NCBI GenBank assembly: GCA_026225945.1
Contig: JAMJFZ010000199.1
Span: 67,186,501-67,250,500, forward strand
Direction: 5' to 3'
DNA: 64,000 bases
Source of the DNA: Cricetomys ansorgei
Taxonomy: Eukaryota; Chordata; Mammalia; Rodentia; Nesomyidae
The number at the start of each line of letters is the position of its first letter. Position 1 is the first letter of the stretch. The notes under the pieces were generated by a model, which saw nothing but the letters and a program-made list of their open reading frames with translations, was not told the DNA's origin and ran no database searches. A program made the translations under genes and the position numbers. This document shows, one piece after another, positions 41,907 to 54,364 of this stretch.

Positions 41907-42739
41907 CTAACTCAGCACCCTGGGGGACACGGGGGCGGGGCTGCAACTGAGGAGCCTGTGGTATAGTTTTAGGTGGGTGATTCAGCAGGACAGTTTGGAT
42001 GTTGTAATACCAAGGCTGTCTAATGGGTGTGTATGTTTAGGAGACAGAAATGACATACACTGATAGTTGTACAGAGAGGTGCCCTATTGTGCTCATGTCC
42101 ATCAGTTGGGAGGGTTTTCAGGCCAAAGTTCTAGGGAAGCATCATCCAGGGGAAGCAGATAGAAAGGATCTCCTGAACAAAGCAGAAGAACCACCCCCAA
42201 GTTAGTCATGCTCTTGAGACCCTCTTCTGCCCTCATGAGGTCATCTCCTGGCCTGAGCTCCTTCTAGCCACAGTTCCCTCCCTGCTTCTACTTGCATTCC
42301 TGTGGAAGACATATAAAATAACATTCATCTCCATGGTCCATGCAAGAATTAAGAGTATATCCTAGACTGTTGTAACCAACAAACATACTCTGTATCCATG
42401 ATTGCGGGGAACACTGTAATCTCTTCAACAGAAAAAAGGTTTTTGTCCAGTTCTGATTCATTATGAAGATCTTCTGGCAGGAGCACTGGTCATGACTAAT
42501 CTTAGACTCAAAGGAGATTCAGCAATGTGATGAGATCATGTGGCCTCATCACACTTGGGTATATGGTTGTATTTCTCTACCTTAACCTTTGTGATTTTCA
42601 TTCAATAATATATCAGCAAAACCTTTTCACACTCAAGTTTCCCTATCTTTCAGATCTCATCTATCAAAATTCTACTCATGCAGAGGAGATTATACGCACT
42701 CAGGGTGGTATATGAGATCGTGTATTCTATATATATAAC

Positions 42740-43170
42740 AGGGGCGCTGAACCCTTATCTCAAAAATACAGCTGCCTAAACAAGGCTTGCACAATGAGTA
42801 CACCAGTGACCATGCCAATGTGCATGGGGAAATTTCACAAAGCCCTAATCCTAGATGAAGAGCTAGTTGCTGAAGAGGGAGAAAAAAATTAGACTTCCAA
42901 AGGGATAAGCCCCCTGAAATATAAAATGGTCAACCCTAAATACATATAGCAACATTAAATGGACTCACCAGGCTGCATTTATATATACATAAGGGCATGT
43001 ATATATGTGCATCTATATACATATATTAATGATAATAATTAAAGAAGGAAAGGTCATAAATATTAAAGTATTGGAACACAGCAGAAGCTAGGAAGGGGAG
43101 ACGGGGTAAAAATAATGTCAATACAGTATTCGTATATGAAATTATAAAGGAATTAAAAATCTAATGGCTC
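42740..43170 (+). mobile_element. L1 3' UTR/3' end
   Basis: 'gcctaaacaaggcttgcaca', 'atgccaatgtgcatggggaa', 'cctagatgaagagctagttg', 'atggtcaaccctaaatacat' and 'aaatggactcaccaggctgc', then a TA-rich tract and an A/G-rich end, match the rodent L1 3' UTR layout. It is 5'-truncated, with no ORF2 attached. Confidence 0.75.
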
Positions 43171-43954
43171 ATTTAAATTTATGATTTACACTTCAAACAT
43201 CATTTTGTATGGACTGTTTAATCTTCCAAAGAGACATATGCCAAACAGTGGTCTCTACCATAAATGTCCTCAGATGTCACCATCTTTGCTCTAGTTGCTC
43301 GAGATAACTGGGGCAGATTTCAGACAAGATACTCTTGTTCCTGATTGAAATATTGGCAGATAAATCAAGTTAAGATTGTGTTTTTATTTAATTCATTAAC
43401 TCAAATATGTTTAGTCTCATGCTATAAGGCAGACAGTACATGAGGTACTAGTGAGGCAAGGTGGCAAGTATGTCACCTTCACCTTATATTGGCCTAGAAG
43501 GGGATTCCAATGAGTATGTCAGTATTGGAATGTAATGGGGATAAACAGAGGCCAAGAAGCAGAGAGAAGTTATGAAGTAAGCTGGGTGAAAAGGCTGAGT
43601 TCCCAGAAGTGGGGTGACACAGTGAACAGCCACGACTATGCAGCACCAACCCCAGCTAGCAGGAGGTACAAGCCAGTGGCACCACCAGCTATTAGGACAT
43701 GGGCTAGATTTGAACTTCCTATTTTATCTCCTGTCAGAAGGGTTAATAATGCTATGAGCTATGGAGCATCATAGAGACTCCCTGTTAGTAGAAAAAGTTA
43801 GTTTTAAGTTTAAAGTCTAGAAAATAATGATAGTGAATAAACACTAGTAACTATTATTAATAATATTACTCGTATCAAAGTCATTCAGTCACTCACTACA
43901 CATATATATGTGAAATGGCATATGGGATGCCAATCTTATTTAATACCCTAGTTT

Positions 43955-44122
43955 GTTCATTCATTTGTTTATATTTCACCTTTTCCAGACAGGGTTTTTC
44001 TGATGTAACTCTGATTGTCCTGAAACTCATTCTGTAGACCAGGCTGGCCTTGAACTCACAGAAATCTGCCTGCCTCTGCCTTCTGAGTGCTGGCATTAAA
44101 GGCATGTGTCACCACTGCCTGG
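43955..44122 (-). mobile_element. B1 SINE with perfect target-site duplication
   Basis: 'ccagacagggtttttctgat', 'gtagaccaggctggccttga' and 'tgtcaccactgcctgg' define a reverse B1. The 14-mer TAATACCCTAGTTT occurs directly before it (43941-43954) and directly after it (44123-44136). This fixes the insertion boundaries exactly. Confidence 0.95.
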
Positions 44123-44326
44123 TAATACCCTAGTTTTAAATACATTGTTTCCATAAATAATTGTGGACTAATTTAAAGCATGTAGGAGTCGTATACACAT
44201 AGGTTATAGGAAAACATACTATTTCATATGAGCGTCTTTAACTTCTAGGTATTCTGTTACCTGAGGATGCTCTGCCTTAATGAGGGACAATTGTAGTATA
44301 TAATACTAATACTATTTGAATTTGCT

Positions 44327-44494
44327 TTAGGTTTTTTTGTTTGTTTGTTTTTTGTTTCAGGTTTTTTTTGTTTTTGTTTTTGATTCTGTTTTTTGATACA
44401 GAGTTTTATATATGCCAGCCTGGCCAAATTCCTGGTCTTCCTGTCCCCACTTCCTGAGTACTGAGATTACAGGTGTGCACTACAGCATCTGCCT
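44327..44494 (-). mobile_element. B1-related SINE, old, with T-rich tail
   Basis: A long ttttgtttt tail precedes 'tgccagcctggccaaattcc', 'acttcctgagtactgagatt' and 'acaggtgtgcactacagcat'. This is an early B1/proto-B1 type in reverse orientation. Confidence 0.75.
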
Positions 44495-45489
44495 TTGAAT
44501 TTGCATTGAACTTTGAGAGTTAAAGCAATTTTACCATTCAGCTAGAAGATGGTAGAAGGAACATTCTAGAAAAAAAGAGTAAATGTGTATGCATAGAAAA
44601 AAATCATGACCCTTTCTCTGGGACATCAGCTAACAAAGAACTAAAATATTTTTTGAATTATGGCTTTTAGTTGTCATCTCTGCTGGAGGGGGCCCCTAAG
44701 AGAGACTCGGTTTTACCTATTTAAAGATTTACACATTATTAGATTCTTTTCTTTGGTCTTTCTTGGTGAAAGTTAAGGGTCTTCTGAGGTTAAATTTCAG
44801 TTTCACACCTGCTGCATCCTTGCTGGATCTAACTGATGCTATGAGTGCTTTTCTGAAAACGCTTGTGCTTGCCTTATTTGACAGGTATTTCCCCCAGGCT
44901 CAAAGGGTTTCCTTTGTTCCCAGCTACCTTGTGCCAAGACAGAAATTCTTCTTGCAAAACCCAGAGAGTGGAAGGCGGTTCTATTTTTACCCCATCTATG
45001 AAGTTTAACTCTCCAGCAGCTGTGTGTGCTCCCGTCTGGAAGGCTGCTGCTGGCAAACTTGCAGAGTCTGCTCCTATCAGGAGGTTAAACTTTCTGCTAA
45101 GCCGTCCTGGCTCCCAATCCACGGTAAGATAGCATGAGCGCTCTGAGCAGCACTAGAGCCAAAAGGTGATGCTAGGTGCTGGGAACCCTTTGGACCTCCC
45201 ACTTGTCCTTCTGCCTGTACTACTGACCCTCCTGCTTATGGGAGTTTTGAGGAGGGCAAGTCTTGAGGCTTGTTCTCATGCACAAGCCTTCAGGGCCTCT
45301 GAATAATCAACTAATCATGTCCAACCCCTGGATGCATCATTAATTACACTGTCAAAATCTGACTCCAATTTACCTTCCCAAATTCAATTTTCACTGTCAC
45401 ACTCTCCTGTCCCATGGGTGGAGCAAGACATCTATGTCTTCCGTAAAGCTTTCCTTTGAGTCACAGGAGAGGTGCACATCCCCGTGTAG

Positions 45490-45755
45490 AAAGCTACCTG
45501 ACATTTGTCAAGAGCTTATTAGTGCCAAATGTGTGGCCCAATAATATGGTAGTCACTTTACAAAAATTAATCCTTTGGATGCATACGTACCCAAGGGTTT
45601 CCCGTGTGCTGCCCTTGAATCCTTCCAACATTCTCCTACTGCTGACTGAAACTGAATCCCACATGTTCAAGTGAACGGAGTTATAAAGTAGGAACTCAGA
45701 TTTGGCACTTGAGGCCACCCAGCCCTGAAACCCATTCTTTTAACCCCAACTTATC
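45490..45755 (+). mobile_element. MIR SINE relic
   Basis: 'caagagcttattagtgccaa', 'agtcactttacaaaaattaa' and the later 'aaacccattcttttaacccc' follow the order of a MIR element with heavy divergence. Confidence 0.5.
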
Positions 45756-47904
45756 CAGGTCTCCCCAGGACTTTGTACATCACTCAGTTTGGAAACTTAC
45801 CACCCAGACTGCTCCAGACTGAGTCTCTTAAAGCTAGGGGCACAATACATGCATCTCAGAATTCCCAGTTTCCATATTTCTAGAATTTCTTCAAAAGCCT
45901 TTATTAAGCATATACTCATCTTGTGGGATCAGTCTGTACAGTTTCTAATATATATAACAATAATCCCCCTGTTGGCTTATTATCACAAATATTCTTTGTT
46001 TACATGCAAATTTATGTGTCTACATGGTGAAACAGATATTTAGAGATGCAAGATAAGCTACTCAAAGATTCCCTAGAAAGTGGTGGAACTAAGCACTCAG
46101 ATGCTCCTAACTCCAGCTTCACTGGGATAGAACCCTGGGACCTAGAACTCCTTGAAGTGGCACCTCTTTTCCTATGGGGCTGTTGCCTGGCCTCAGGCTG
46201 AACAGTCTCCAATGATCTCAGCCACACTTGCTCTGTCTCACTGTTGGCACACAGATGCCATCCTGAACTGTGCACTGGAGCAGTGTTTCCTGGTCAGAGG
46301 GAACCATTCAGCCAGGGAACATGCTTTTCAGGAGAAGTGTACTATTCTTTCTGGACTCTACCTCTGTAGCTTCCCAAGGTCAGGATTGCTTTCCCATGTT
46401 CTCACATTGAAACTTTTTTCTAATGTTCTATAACACTCACCATATGCAATTCAACATACACATATTAGCTCAAAATAGTGGACTCTGAGCTCTCTCTGAA
46501 GAAAAGGTCTATTCTGAGAACCTTGCCTGCTCTTTATAGACTCACTGTGTATGCATCTGATGCCTCGGCTGGAGCAGAGTGGGCCCTCCACAGATACCCA
46601 TTAGAAGTGAAGAATGAAAACCATAGACCCCTGATCAATGCTCCTCCTTTGTTCTCAATCTAGGAGCTTTAATCTAGGATCAGTTTCAGCACAGGATTTC
46701 AGGAAAGTTTTGGGCGGGAGGACATTAGGCACAGAAGGTCATGAACTATTTCACATTGGCTCTCAGCTCCAGGCTCACAGCTGCTGCTTACCAGCTGTCT
46801 GCACCTCTGTTCCCTTCTCTCACTGCTCTTTGCTAAATGCTCTGACTTAATGTCTATGTGGGCTTTTCCACCGCACTTCCCCCAAACCTTTCCCCATGAC
46901 ATCCTGTTTTCCCTTCTCAGAATCAGTTCACCTTGCCCAGCAGCCATATCTTCTCTCTTATTTGGCAATGCTGTTCATTCTAATTACTCAATACATATTC
47001 AGTACATCTATGATCTCATTTAGAATCTGAAATGACCCTGTTGGCCAGTAGCACCCAGAACAGGCATCAGTAGATAAGTAAAACTGGGTCAAGGGACGAA
47101 GTCACATCTCATGTCCAAGAACAGATATTTCATTTCCTACTCCCAGACCCTAACAAAGAGCAGAGCTTTTAGGCCAGGGACATTGAAAGCAGAAAAGATT
47201 CTGTGCAGGCTTTTTTTGCACATACATGCAAACTCCCAGATGCTCTCCAGAGAAGAAAATTGGACAAATCCCCTTACTTTGTGTTACAAGAATTTACCCC
47301 AAATATCCTACTACATGTATATGCAACTTTCTTCATGTGTTCTCAGTGTTTTTAGATTATCTAAGTGAACACATTCAACCGTCCTGGGACACTGATTATC
47401 GGCCATGTGCAGCCCACTACAACAGGTCTTGTAAACTCTATCCCTCTACTTGTACAATTAGTGAAGCCTGATTTCTCCTCTGCACCTTGGAGATGCTCTA
47501 GGGTAAGTCAATGGAGGGCAAAGGCAAATTATCTTACAAGCAAACCTGTATTTGAGCAAATAGTGACTGGGGAAAGGAACAGATTTGGACTCCTGTTATG
47601 TGCTGGTCTTGTTCTCTACTGGGACTCACTAAAACTTGACATGAATGGCCCTCATTAAACTCAGTGGGTCACAAAATAACAAAGGACATGGATGTGTGGT
47701 AGGTATTTGTAGGGAAGAAAGAAGGCTGACAGGAGTGGGATGAAGAGGAAAAAAAGTCAGGAGTAAGAATAATCAGAATGTATTATATACACATATGAGG
47801 TGTCAGAGTATAAATTATTTAGACTGAAATTGAGTATTAAATAATGAAGAGCTTGAAACCTGGTAAGTACTCAAAAACATCAAATTGAAAAATTAAAAAT
47901 AAAA

Positions 47905-48060
47905 AGTAGCCAATCAGTGGTAGCACATGCCTTTACTCCCAGAACATGGGAGGCAGAGGCAAGCGGATCTCTGTGAGTTCAAGGCAGCCTGGTCTCCAGA
48001 GTAAGTTCCAGGATCGCCAGAGTTACAACAGAGAAACGGTCTCGAAAAACCAAAAAATAA
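47905..48060 (+). mobile_element. B1 SINE
   Basis: 'agcacatgcctttactccca', 'tctctgtgagttcaaggcag' and 'acaacagagaaacggtctcg', then an A-rich tail, define a forward B1. Its tail grows into an imperfect (AAAT)n tract. It lies about 370 nt past the donor of the 174-nt exon, in antisense to FAM135B. Confidence 0.93.
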
Positions 48061-48387
48061 AAAATAAATAAAAATAAAAACAATTCTATATATAGATGTT
48101 GGTCTTTCCTCTTTTACACACAGAGATTATGTAGCTCAGAAACAGGAGGCGGCTTCTCAAGGCACAGCTAGGGAAACGGGAGGCCAAGGGAAGAATCTAA
48201 GTCCCTGAAGTGTGAGCTACTGCTTGCAAGTCTTTCATCCCTGGAATCTCCCAATGTCCTCTGGGATCCTGAGGCTCTCTTGAGTTTTCTCCCACCTCTT
48301 CTGTGGGTTTCAATAGACTCAAGCTTAAGCCACAGTGACAAGCTTCTCTAGTTTGTGCTGATCACCTATGGCAAACTATATCTCTCA

Positions 48388-48627
<240 letters not shown>

Positions 48628-48934
48628 TTATGAGCATGATTCGTTGATCCTGTTGTCACTCAAGCAGCTCCATTTTTCATCCTCATCATCTTAGTCCTGC
48701 AATATTCTGTCTGGTTGAAAGATCTTTTTCCAGAATCGGCAAGTGAAAAATTAAGGTTGCATAGCACCTCTGTTCCTCTGTTGTTGGCACCAAATCTGTC
48801 CCTTGGAGATGGTGAAGGTGACCAGATCTTTCCAAGGCTCCTCTCATGACTGCAATTCTCTCAAATAATTCCCCCTCACACTTCTTTTCACTCCCATGGG
48901 ATGAACGCTGCTATTAAAATTCTGCACAGAGTTT

Positions 48935-49085
48935 ATGAGACTGTGATTTCTGCTGGATCTCTAACTCCCCAGGGCAGGAACTGTAACTAAGTCATCTTTG
49001 CATCTCCAGCATCTCGTTGGTACAGGGCATGAAGGAAAGGGTAATCAAGCCTATGCTTATGAAAATGACAACTAACTGACTGAAT
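48935..49085 (+). mobile_element. L2 LINE 3' end relic
   Basis: 'cagggcaggaactgtaacta', 'catctttgcatctccagcat' and 'caactaactgactgaatg' match the L2 3' end ('gggcagggactgtgtctt', 'atctttgtatccccagcg', 'tgttgaatgaatga'). Confidence 0.7.
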
Positions 49086-49699
49086 GGGCAAAGGCTAAAT
49101 GGTACCCACAACACACCGCCGATTTCACATCGACCAGATTCAGGAAGTCACCCCTTACCTTTGCTCTAGCGTGTTGTAATCAATGCATAACCCATCCTAA
49201 GAGGCAGCCCACTGACAAACCCAGAAGCATCTTTTGTTACAAAGGGGAGACTGACTTTTCTTTAAACAAAAGTGCTGAAAAATGATTTCTGTGGCTCTGC
49301 AGGTTGTAGTGAGCTAGACCTATAAGGAAAGCTACTAGGAGCATCTTCCAGAAGTACAACAGAAAGGATGCCTCCTCCACAGGCAAGCAAATATATAACA
49401 GAGAGGGGTGGGAGAAGGAAAGGCTTCCACAGCCCAACCCAGTGACTGTCTTTGTGATCCTTGCTGCTTGTGTGCTTCATGAATGACAACTAATGCACCC
49501 TTGGTGCCTAGTATGACTATATGCAATATACTCTTTTTGTTTTGACCAGGAAAAAAGAAAACCATATAAAGAGGTAGAGAATCCAGCCATGGGTGCCAGC
49601 AAGCATTGGCTTTCACACTTTCATTTGGACAACAATGATCTGAGACTTTACTGTAGACTGGACATTGTGCTTTCCCCTGTAAGATATTCCTATTACATG

Positions 49700-49850
49700 C
49701 TTTCAAATCTTATTCCACTCATGAGGAAACAAGTGAAACTAACGTGAATTGTTTAACTTGTTCACAGTCACAGGAAAAACTGTCACGCCAGACCAGGAGT
49801 TTCCGACTCTACTCCGCGCCGAACTACTGCACAGTATTGCTTTGAGCCCA
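49700..49850 (-). mobile_element. MIR SINE relic
   Basis: 'ctcatgaggaaacaagtgaa', 'taacttgttcacagtcacag', 'accaggagtttccgactcta' and 'gaactactgcacagtattgc' match the reverse strand of MIR in order. Confidence 0.7.
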
Positions 49851-51165
49851 TTTAGACATCAGCTCCTGGCAGTGAGAACAAGAAGTTAAGCATAACCCAA
49901 TCCTTCTTCATAAGAAGAAAGAATAATGGAGAGAAATGATTGCTGTTCTGTGCCATTAAAAAGATAGCAACCATTCATAGAGAAGAAGCCTGCTTCCTGG
50001 GTGATCCCGGTGTAGAGAAGATACAGGTAAACTTTGACAGCAGAGGCAAGAGAATGTCTAAGATTTTTTTTACAAAGGAACTAAGCAAACAAAATTATTA
50101 AATAGCAGCAAAAGTTAATATTTCAAAGGAAGAAGAGTCCTGTACACAGAATTATTCGGCAAACTTGCAAGGAATAAAATTAAGGCCAACTGAGAGGATC
50201 CATGGGAGAATGGATTGCCCTTTCTAAGCATTAAAGAATTTCCTATCTGCTGAGCAGTTCGGGGACTGGCAGAGCTATGTGGAGATGTGTGCCCTGGCTT
50301 TGTGAAAGCAGGTTCTGATGTGCTATTCTAAAGCAGAAAGTGCAGATAGGTTGGTGGTACAGAGCATGTACCTCCACCTCAGTCATACTGAATTTGGAAT
50401 CTGAATAAGGCTTTGGGAGGAAACAGCTGTCTTGCGTGTGGTACCATTCAGCAGCATTCGTGGTTTCTACTCACTAGATGCCAGGATCATTGGTTCCTCC
50501 AGTGTCTATGGACATGGCCAAAGCCTGGAGACATCATTGTACCACTAGTATATGACAGAGACTTCACGTGCCTGTAGAACTCTGATTAAACAGCAGCCTC
50601 CCATCTTGTTCCCCTTTGCTTGTTTTGTACATAATGATAAGAAAAGGGGGAAAATCTACTTGACTTAAGAATGCTTCAAAGCCTGGTGTCCATTTTATGA
50701 GCTACTGAGATTTGGAAAAGTATAAGGATTTGTCCCACATGTCCTAGCTGAAGAGTGCTGGGCCTAAGATGCTGTATTTAACATGTTCTTATATGGACCA
50801 GTTTCCTGGTCAGGCTTCCCATTAACTGCTCTTCTACTGGAAAGAAACACTCATTTACATCATCCGCTGTGATAAGTTTTAATGATTTCTAGACTACCTT
50901 GTCAGACAATTTCTGAGGCTAAGTTTATGATTGATGGCATGGTTCATACCACCAACTAGACATGTGCACTGTGAAGCAGCAAATGAAAGCTTATGAACTA
51001 CAGTGGCCTCAGACTGGGTGATCGTTAGAGGTCTGAACTTAGGTCACAGGAGAACAATGGAAGCAGGGGCTTTGATGCTGAGGGGTAGATGGACTTGCTT
51101 TAGTATTTACCATCCCTGGAGAATCCCATCTTAAACATTCTTAACAAGAGAGAAAGAAACAGAAG

Positions 51166-51169
51166 TGTA

Positions 51170-51225
<56 letters not shown>

Positions 51226-51230
51226 CGCAT
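51166..51230. repeat. (GT)n microsatellite, longest in the window
   Basis: About 27 GT units with GTAT at the start and GCGTGCGC at the end. It is a candidate Z-DNA-forming stretch. Confidence 0.95.
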
Positions 51231-52708
51231 ACATGCATGAGTGTGGATACACATTTGCCCGCTCAAGCAATTCTCAAGGGAGAAATGTGTGATGCTGAGC
51301 CCAGATAGTGTATCAGAACCATGGACAGATTCGTCAGATACTTCTGGAAGCCCAGGGACCAGGTCTCATCCATCATCTGCAGTTTAGTATAGGTTTCTTC
51401 TCAATGACTCAACACCAAAAGATCTCTTGACATCTTAGTAGAGGTTCTTCTTTGGTTCAGAGTCACAATAACTCAGTTTCACATATTCTCCAAACGAAAA
51501 TGGGGAAGAAGTTGTTGAAGAATTTGAACAGACTAGATGTGAGCTCTGATTGCTGCAGAGAGTAGCCAGTGTATCCTAGCATCCTTCCAACAGGGTAGAA
51601 AGGAAATGTTACTCATTTGTCCTCTCAAGACAGAAGTATTTTAAAGGGTACTTGCCTTGTGACTCTTAGAGTTGTGGGTATAGTTTTGGAGCCTGATTCT
51701 TCATCCTGTAGTATCTCTTTGGACAGAAGCTGTGTTTGACTAACCTGGACAGGAAAATGACCTATGTGGAATAGCTTCCTACAATATTGGTAAGAAGATT
51801 AAATAACTTTACACCCCTCCCCTCAATGGACCACCTGTGGGTTCTTTGAAGAGGTAATGTTGTAAATATTTTCTATAAGTCATGAGTGGCCACAAGAGGC
51901 TTGACTTTATCAGAGGACTTCAAGGGGTGGGACAGAGTTGGGGGTAGAGTTACCAATAATGGTCATATCTTCAAGTAACTCACAAGGACCCTGGTGGTGA
52001 CTCAGCATTTACCCTATCAAAGACACTGCTCCTTAGTACTCAAATACAATTTCCTGGCCCTTACTGTGTTGTCCCTCCTCACTGTACCTGATCTACAATC
52101 CACAGAGGCAGGGACAAAGCAAGCTAAGGAAGAAATACAAAGCCCTCTGCTACCTCCTTTTGTGCATTAAGAATATCCTACACTAAGAAAGTCTGATCTC
52201 AAATAGAGGAGTGGGAAGAAGCCTTACATGAGAGGAGTGCTTAAAGGTTTTAATGTCACACGTTTTAATAACTCAGAGAAAGATCGTTTGTTTAATTCCT
52301 GAAAGAAAGAATACAGAAAGGCTAAGTGGCAAGAAGTGCAGGCAGAGTATAGAAAAGAAGTCACAGAACGAACTTGAAGCAGCTATGAAAAGGGAGAGAA
52401 CTGTGCCTGCTTGTTTCCTCAGCAAGTTTTACATAAATAAGTTTTCAGTTCTCAGAGAGTTGAAGAACAATAGCAGATATTCAGTATGAACACACGGAAA
52501 CCCTGGAAGGCTGATTTGAAAGGGGTTTTGATTGTGTAGCCTCATGGAGACATGACTCCATGTCAAAAGCCCCAAAACCAGTGCCACAGAAAAATGATTC
52601 AAGATGAAGATACCCATTAATAAGGCAAGAAGTCAGCAGTTTTCTGTGTGCTGAACCTGAGCAACCTGGCTTCAAGTGAGTGAGCTTTCCCAGGCTCTGG
52701 CATATATG

Positions 52709-53216
52709 CTGTGATGGCTAATCTTGGCTGTCAACTTGACAACATCTAGAATTAGCTAAACCCTAAGCTATTGGGCATGCCTGTGAGGGCTTTTCCTTGA
52801 TCAGTTTATTTGAAGCAGGAAGACCCACTTTACCTCTGGGCAGCAACTTCTGGTGGCAGTCATATAAAGGGCCAAGACAAGGAAACTGCTTTTTGCCTAC
52901 TTGCTCTCACTCTTGATGGCAAGTCCATCGATCCTGTTGATAAGTCATTCCTTTACCAGTAATCACACCAAGTTCTTTTAATATCTTTTGGATTCCAATG
53001 TAGACTGAAGACCAGTAGCTCCCCAGGAATTCCCCCAGGATTTCAGCACCAGACTGAGACTGCAGAGACATTCAACATCATGGACTGTGCAACTACTGGA
53101 TTCTTGGCCACTCTAGCAGGAGTTAGCCATTTAGAACACACCTCATAAGCTAATATAACAACTTTATATATAGATATATGTATAGATGTATATACATATA
53201 CATATATCATGCTTGA
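52709..53216 (+). mobile_element. MT2-like ERVL solo LTR
   Basis: 'tgtgatggctaatcttggct' begins the element. 'ggaagacccactttacctct', 'gtagactgaagaccagtagc', 'gtgcaactactggattcttg' and a TATA-rich 3' part follow the order of rodent MT2-type LTRs. The length of about 500 bp is usual. No internal region is attached. Confidence 0.75.
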
Positions 53217-53436
53217 TAGCATGTTCCCTTGATAGACTTTTTCCCTTTAAAAATCCTAATAGAATGTCTATCCCATGTTCCTAGTAAGCAAAGACAACTG
53301 AGGGACATTGCAGCTTACTAGTAACTGGTTATTCCAGAGAAATTCTGAGGATTCTGATTTTGAGAAAGCCCCAGGGGTAAGGATGGTATGGAGGAGGAAA
53401 CCTCCCTACACAGTCCAAAGATGTCTGTGACACTCA

Positions 53437-53532
<96 letters not shown>

Positions 53533-53759
53533 TCAGGAGTCAACTAGTAATCCAAGTGGAACATTTTAGCTCTTTCTCAATGCAGAGAAACAGAATCTCA
53601 CTATAAAATGCCACTGATGTGCAGTGAGAATCTCTATGCATGTCACGTGGAGTTCTGGCTAAGAAGGGTACCTAGAAATATTAGATGGAAAATGGAACAA
53701 AAAAATTCATGTAGCCAGCTTGCTAAAAGTATATTTTCAACAATTATGAAACAATCATC

Positions 53760-54130
53760 CTTATAATGCTCAATCTCAGTTGTCAAGTTGATGAAATATA
53801 GAATCACCCAAGATAAGCCACTAGGCACATCTAAGAGGGATTCTTTAACCTTTGGGCATGATGTGGGAAGACCTGTCTTAAGTGTTAGATGGGACTTTCC
53901 CTGGACAGTTATCCTGAACTATACAAAATGGAGAAGCAGGCTGAGCATTTTCATGTACTGACTGCTCTCTGCTTCCTGTTTGTGGATGCAATGTGACCAG
54001 CTGCTTTAAGTTCCTGCAACCTGGGCTTCCCTGAAGTGATGAAACTGTGAGCCAGGATAAATCCTTTCTCCCTTAAGTTGCTTTTGTCAGCTTTTTTTCT
54101 ATCACAGAAACTGGAAAATGAATTAACACA
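53760..54130 (+). mobile_element. LTR-like repeat of the 'gtcaacttgac' group
   Basis: 'aatctcagttgtcaagttga', 'cagttatcctgaactataca', 'tggatgcaatgtgaccagct' and 'aatcctttctcccttaagtt' are in the same order as in the related copies. It ends with TTAACACA, where a B2 has inserted. Confidence 0.65.
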
Positions 54131-54134
54131 ATCT

Positions 54135-54364
54135 TTCTTTTTGTAAAGATATATTTTATTTTATTACATTGTGTTTGAGTGTTTTGCATGTATGTTTATT
54201 TGGGTACCACATGCATGCAGTGCCCTCAGAGGCGAGAAACGGGTGTTAAATCCCCTAGAACTTGAATTACAGATGGTTATCAGCAGCCAATTGGGTATGG
54301 ATAGAACCCAGGTCCTCTGAAAGAGCAGCCAGTATTCTTAACCACTGAGTCATCTCTCTAGACC
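54135..54364 (-). mobile_element. B2 SINE with target-site duplication
   Basis: A T-rich start, 'gtaccacatgcatgcagtgc', 'gaacccaggtcctctgaaag' and 'actgagtcatctctctagac' define a reverse B2 of usual length. The 10-mer AACACAATCT flanks it at 54125-54134 and 54365-54374, exactly over the end of the older LTR-like repeat. The order of insertion is therefore clear. Confidence 0.93.

Noticed and set aside
49780..49850. Possible tRNA-like segment because of CpG-containing 'ctccgcgccg'
   Set aside because: No cloverleaf or A/B box order; the block fits a MIR relic.
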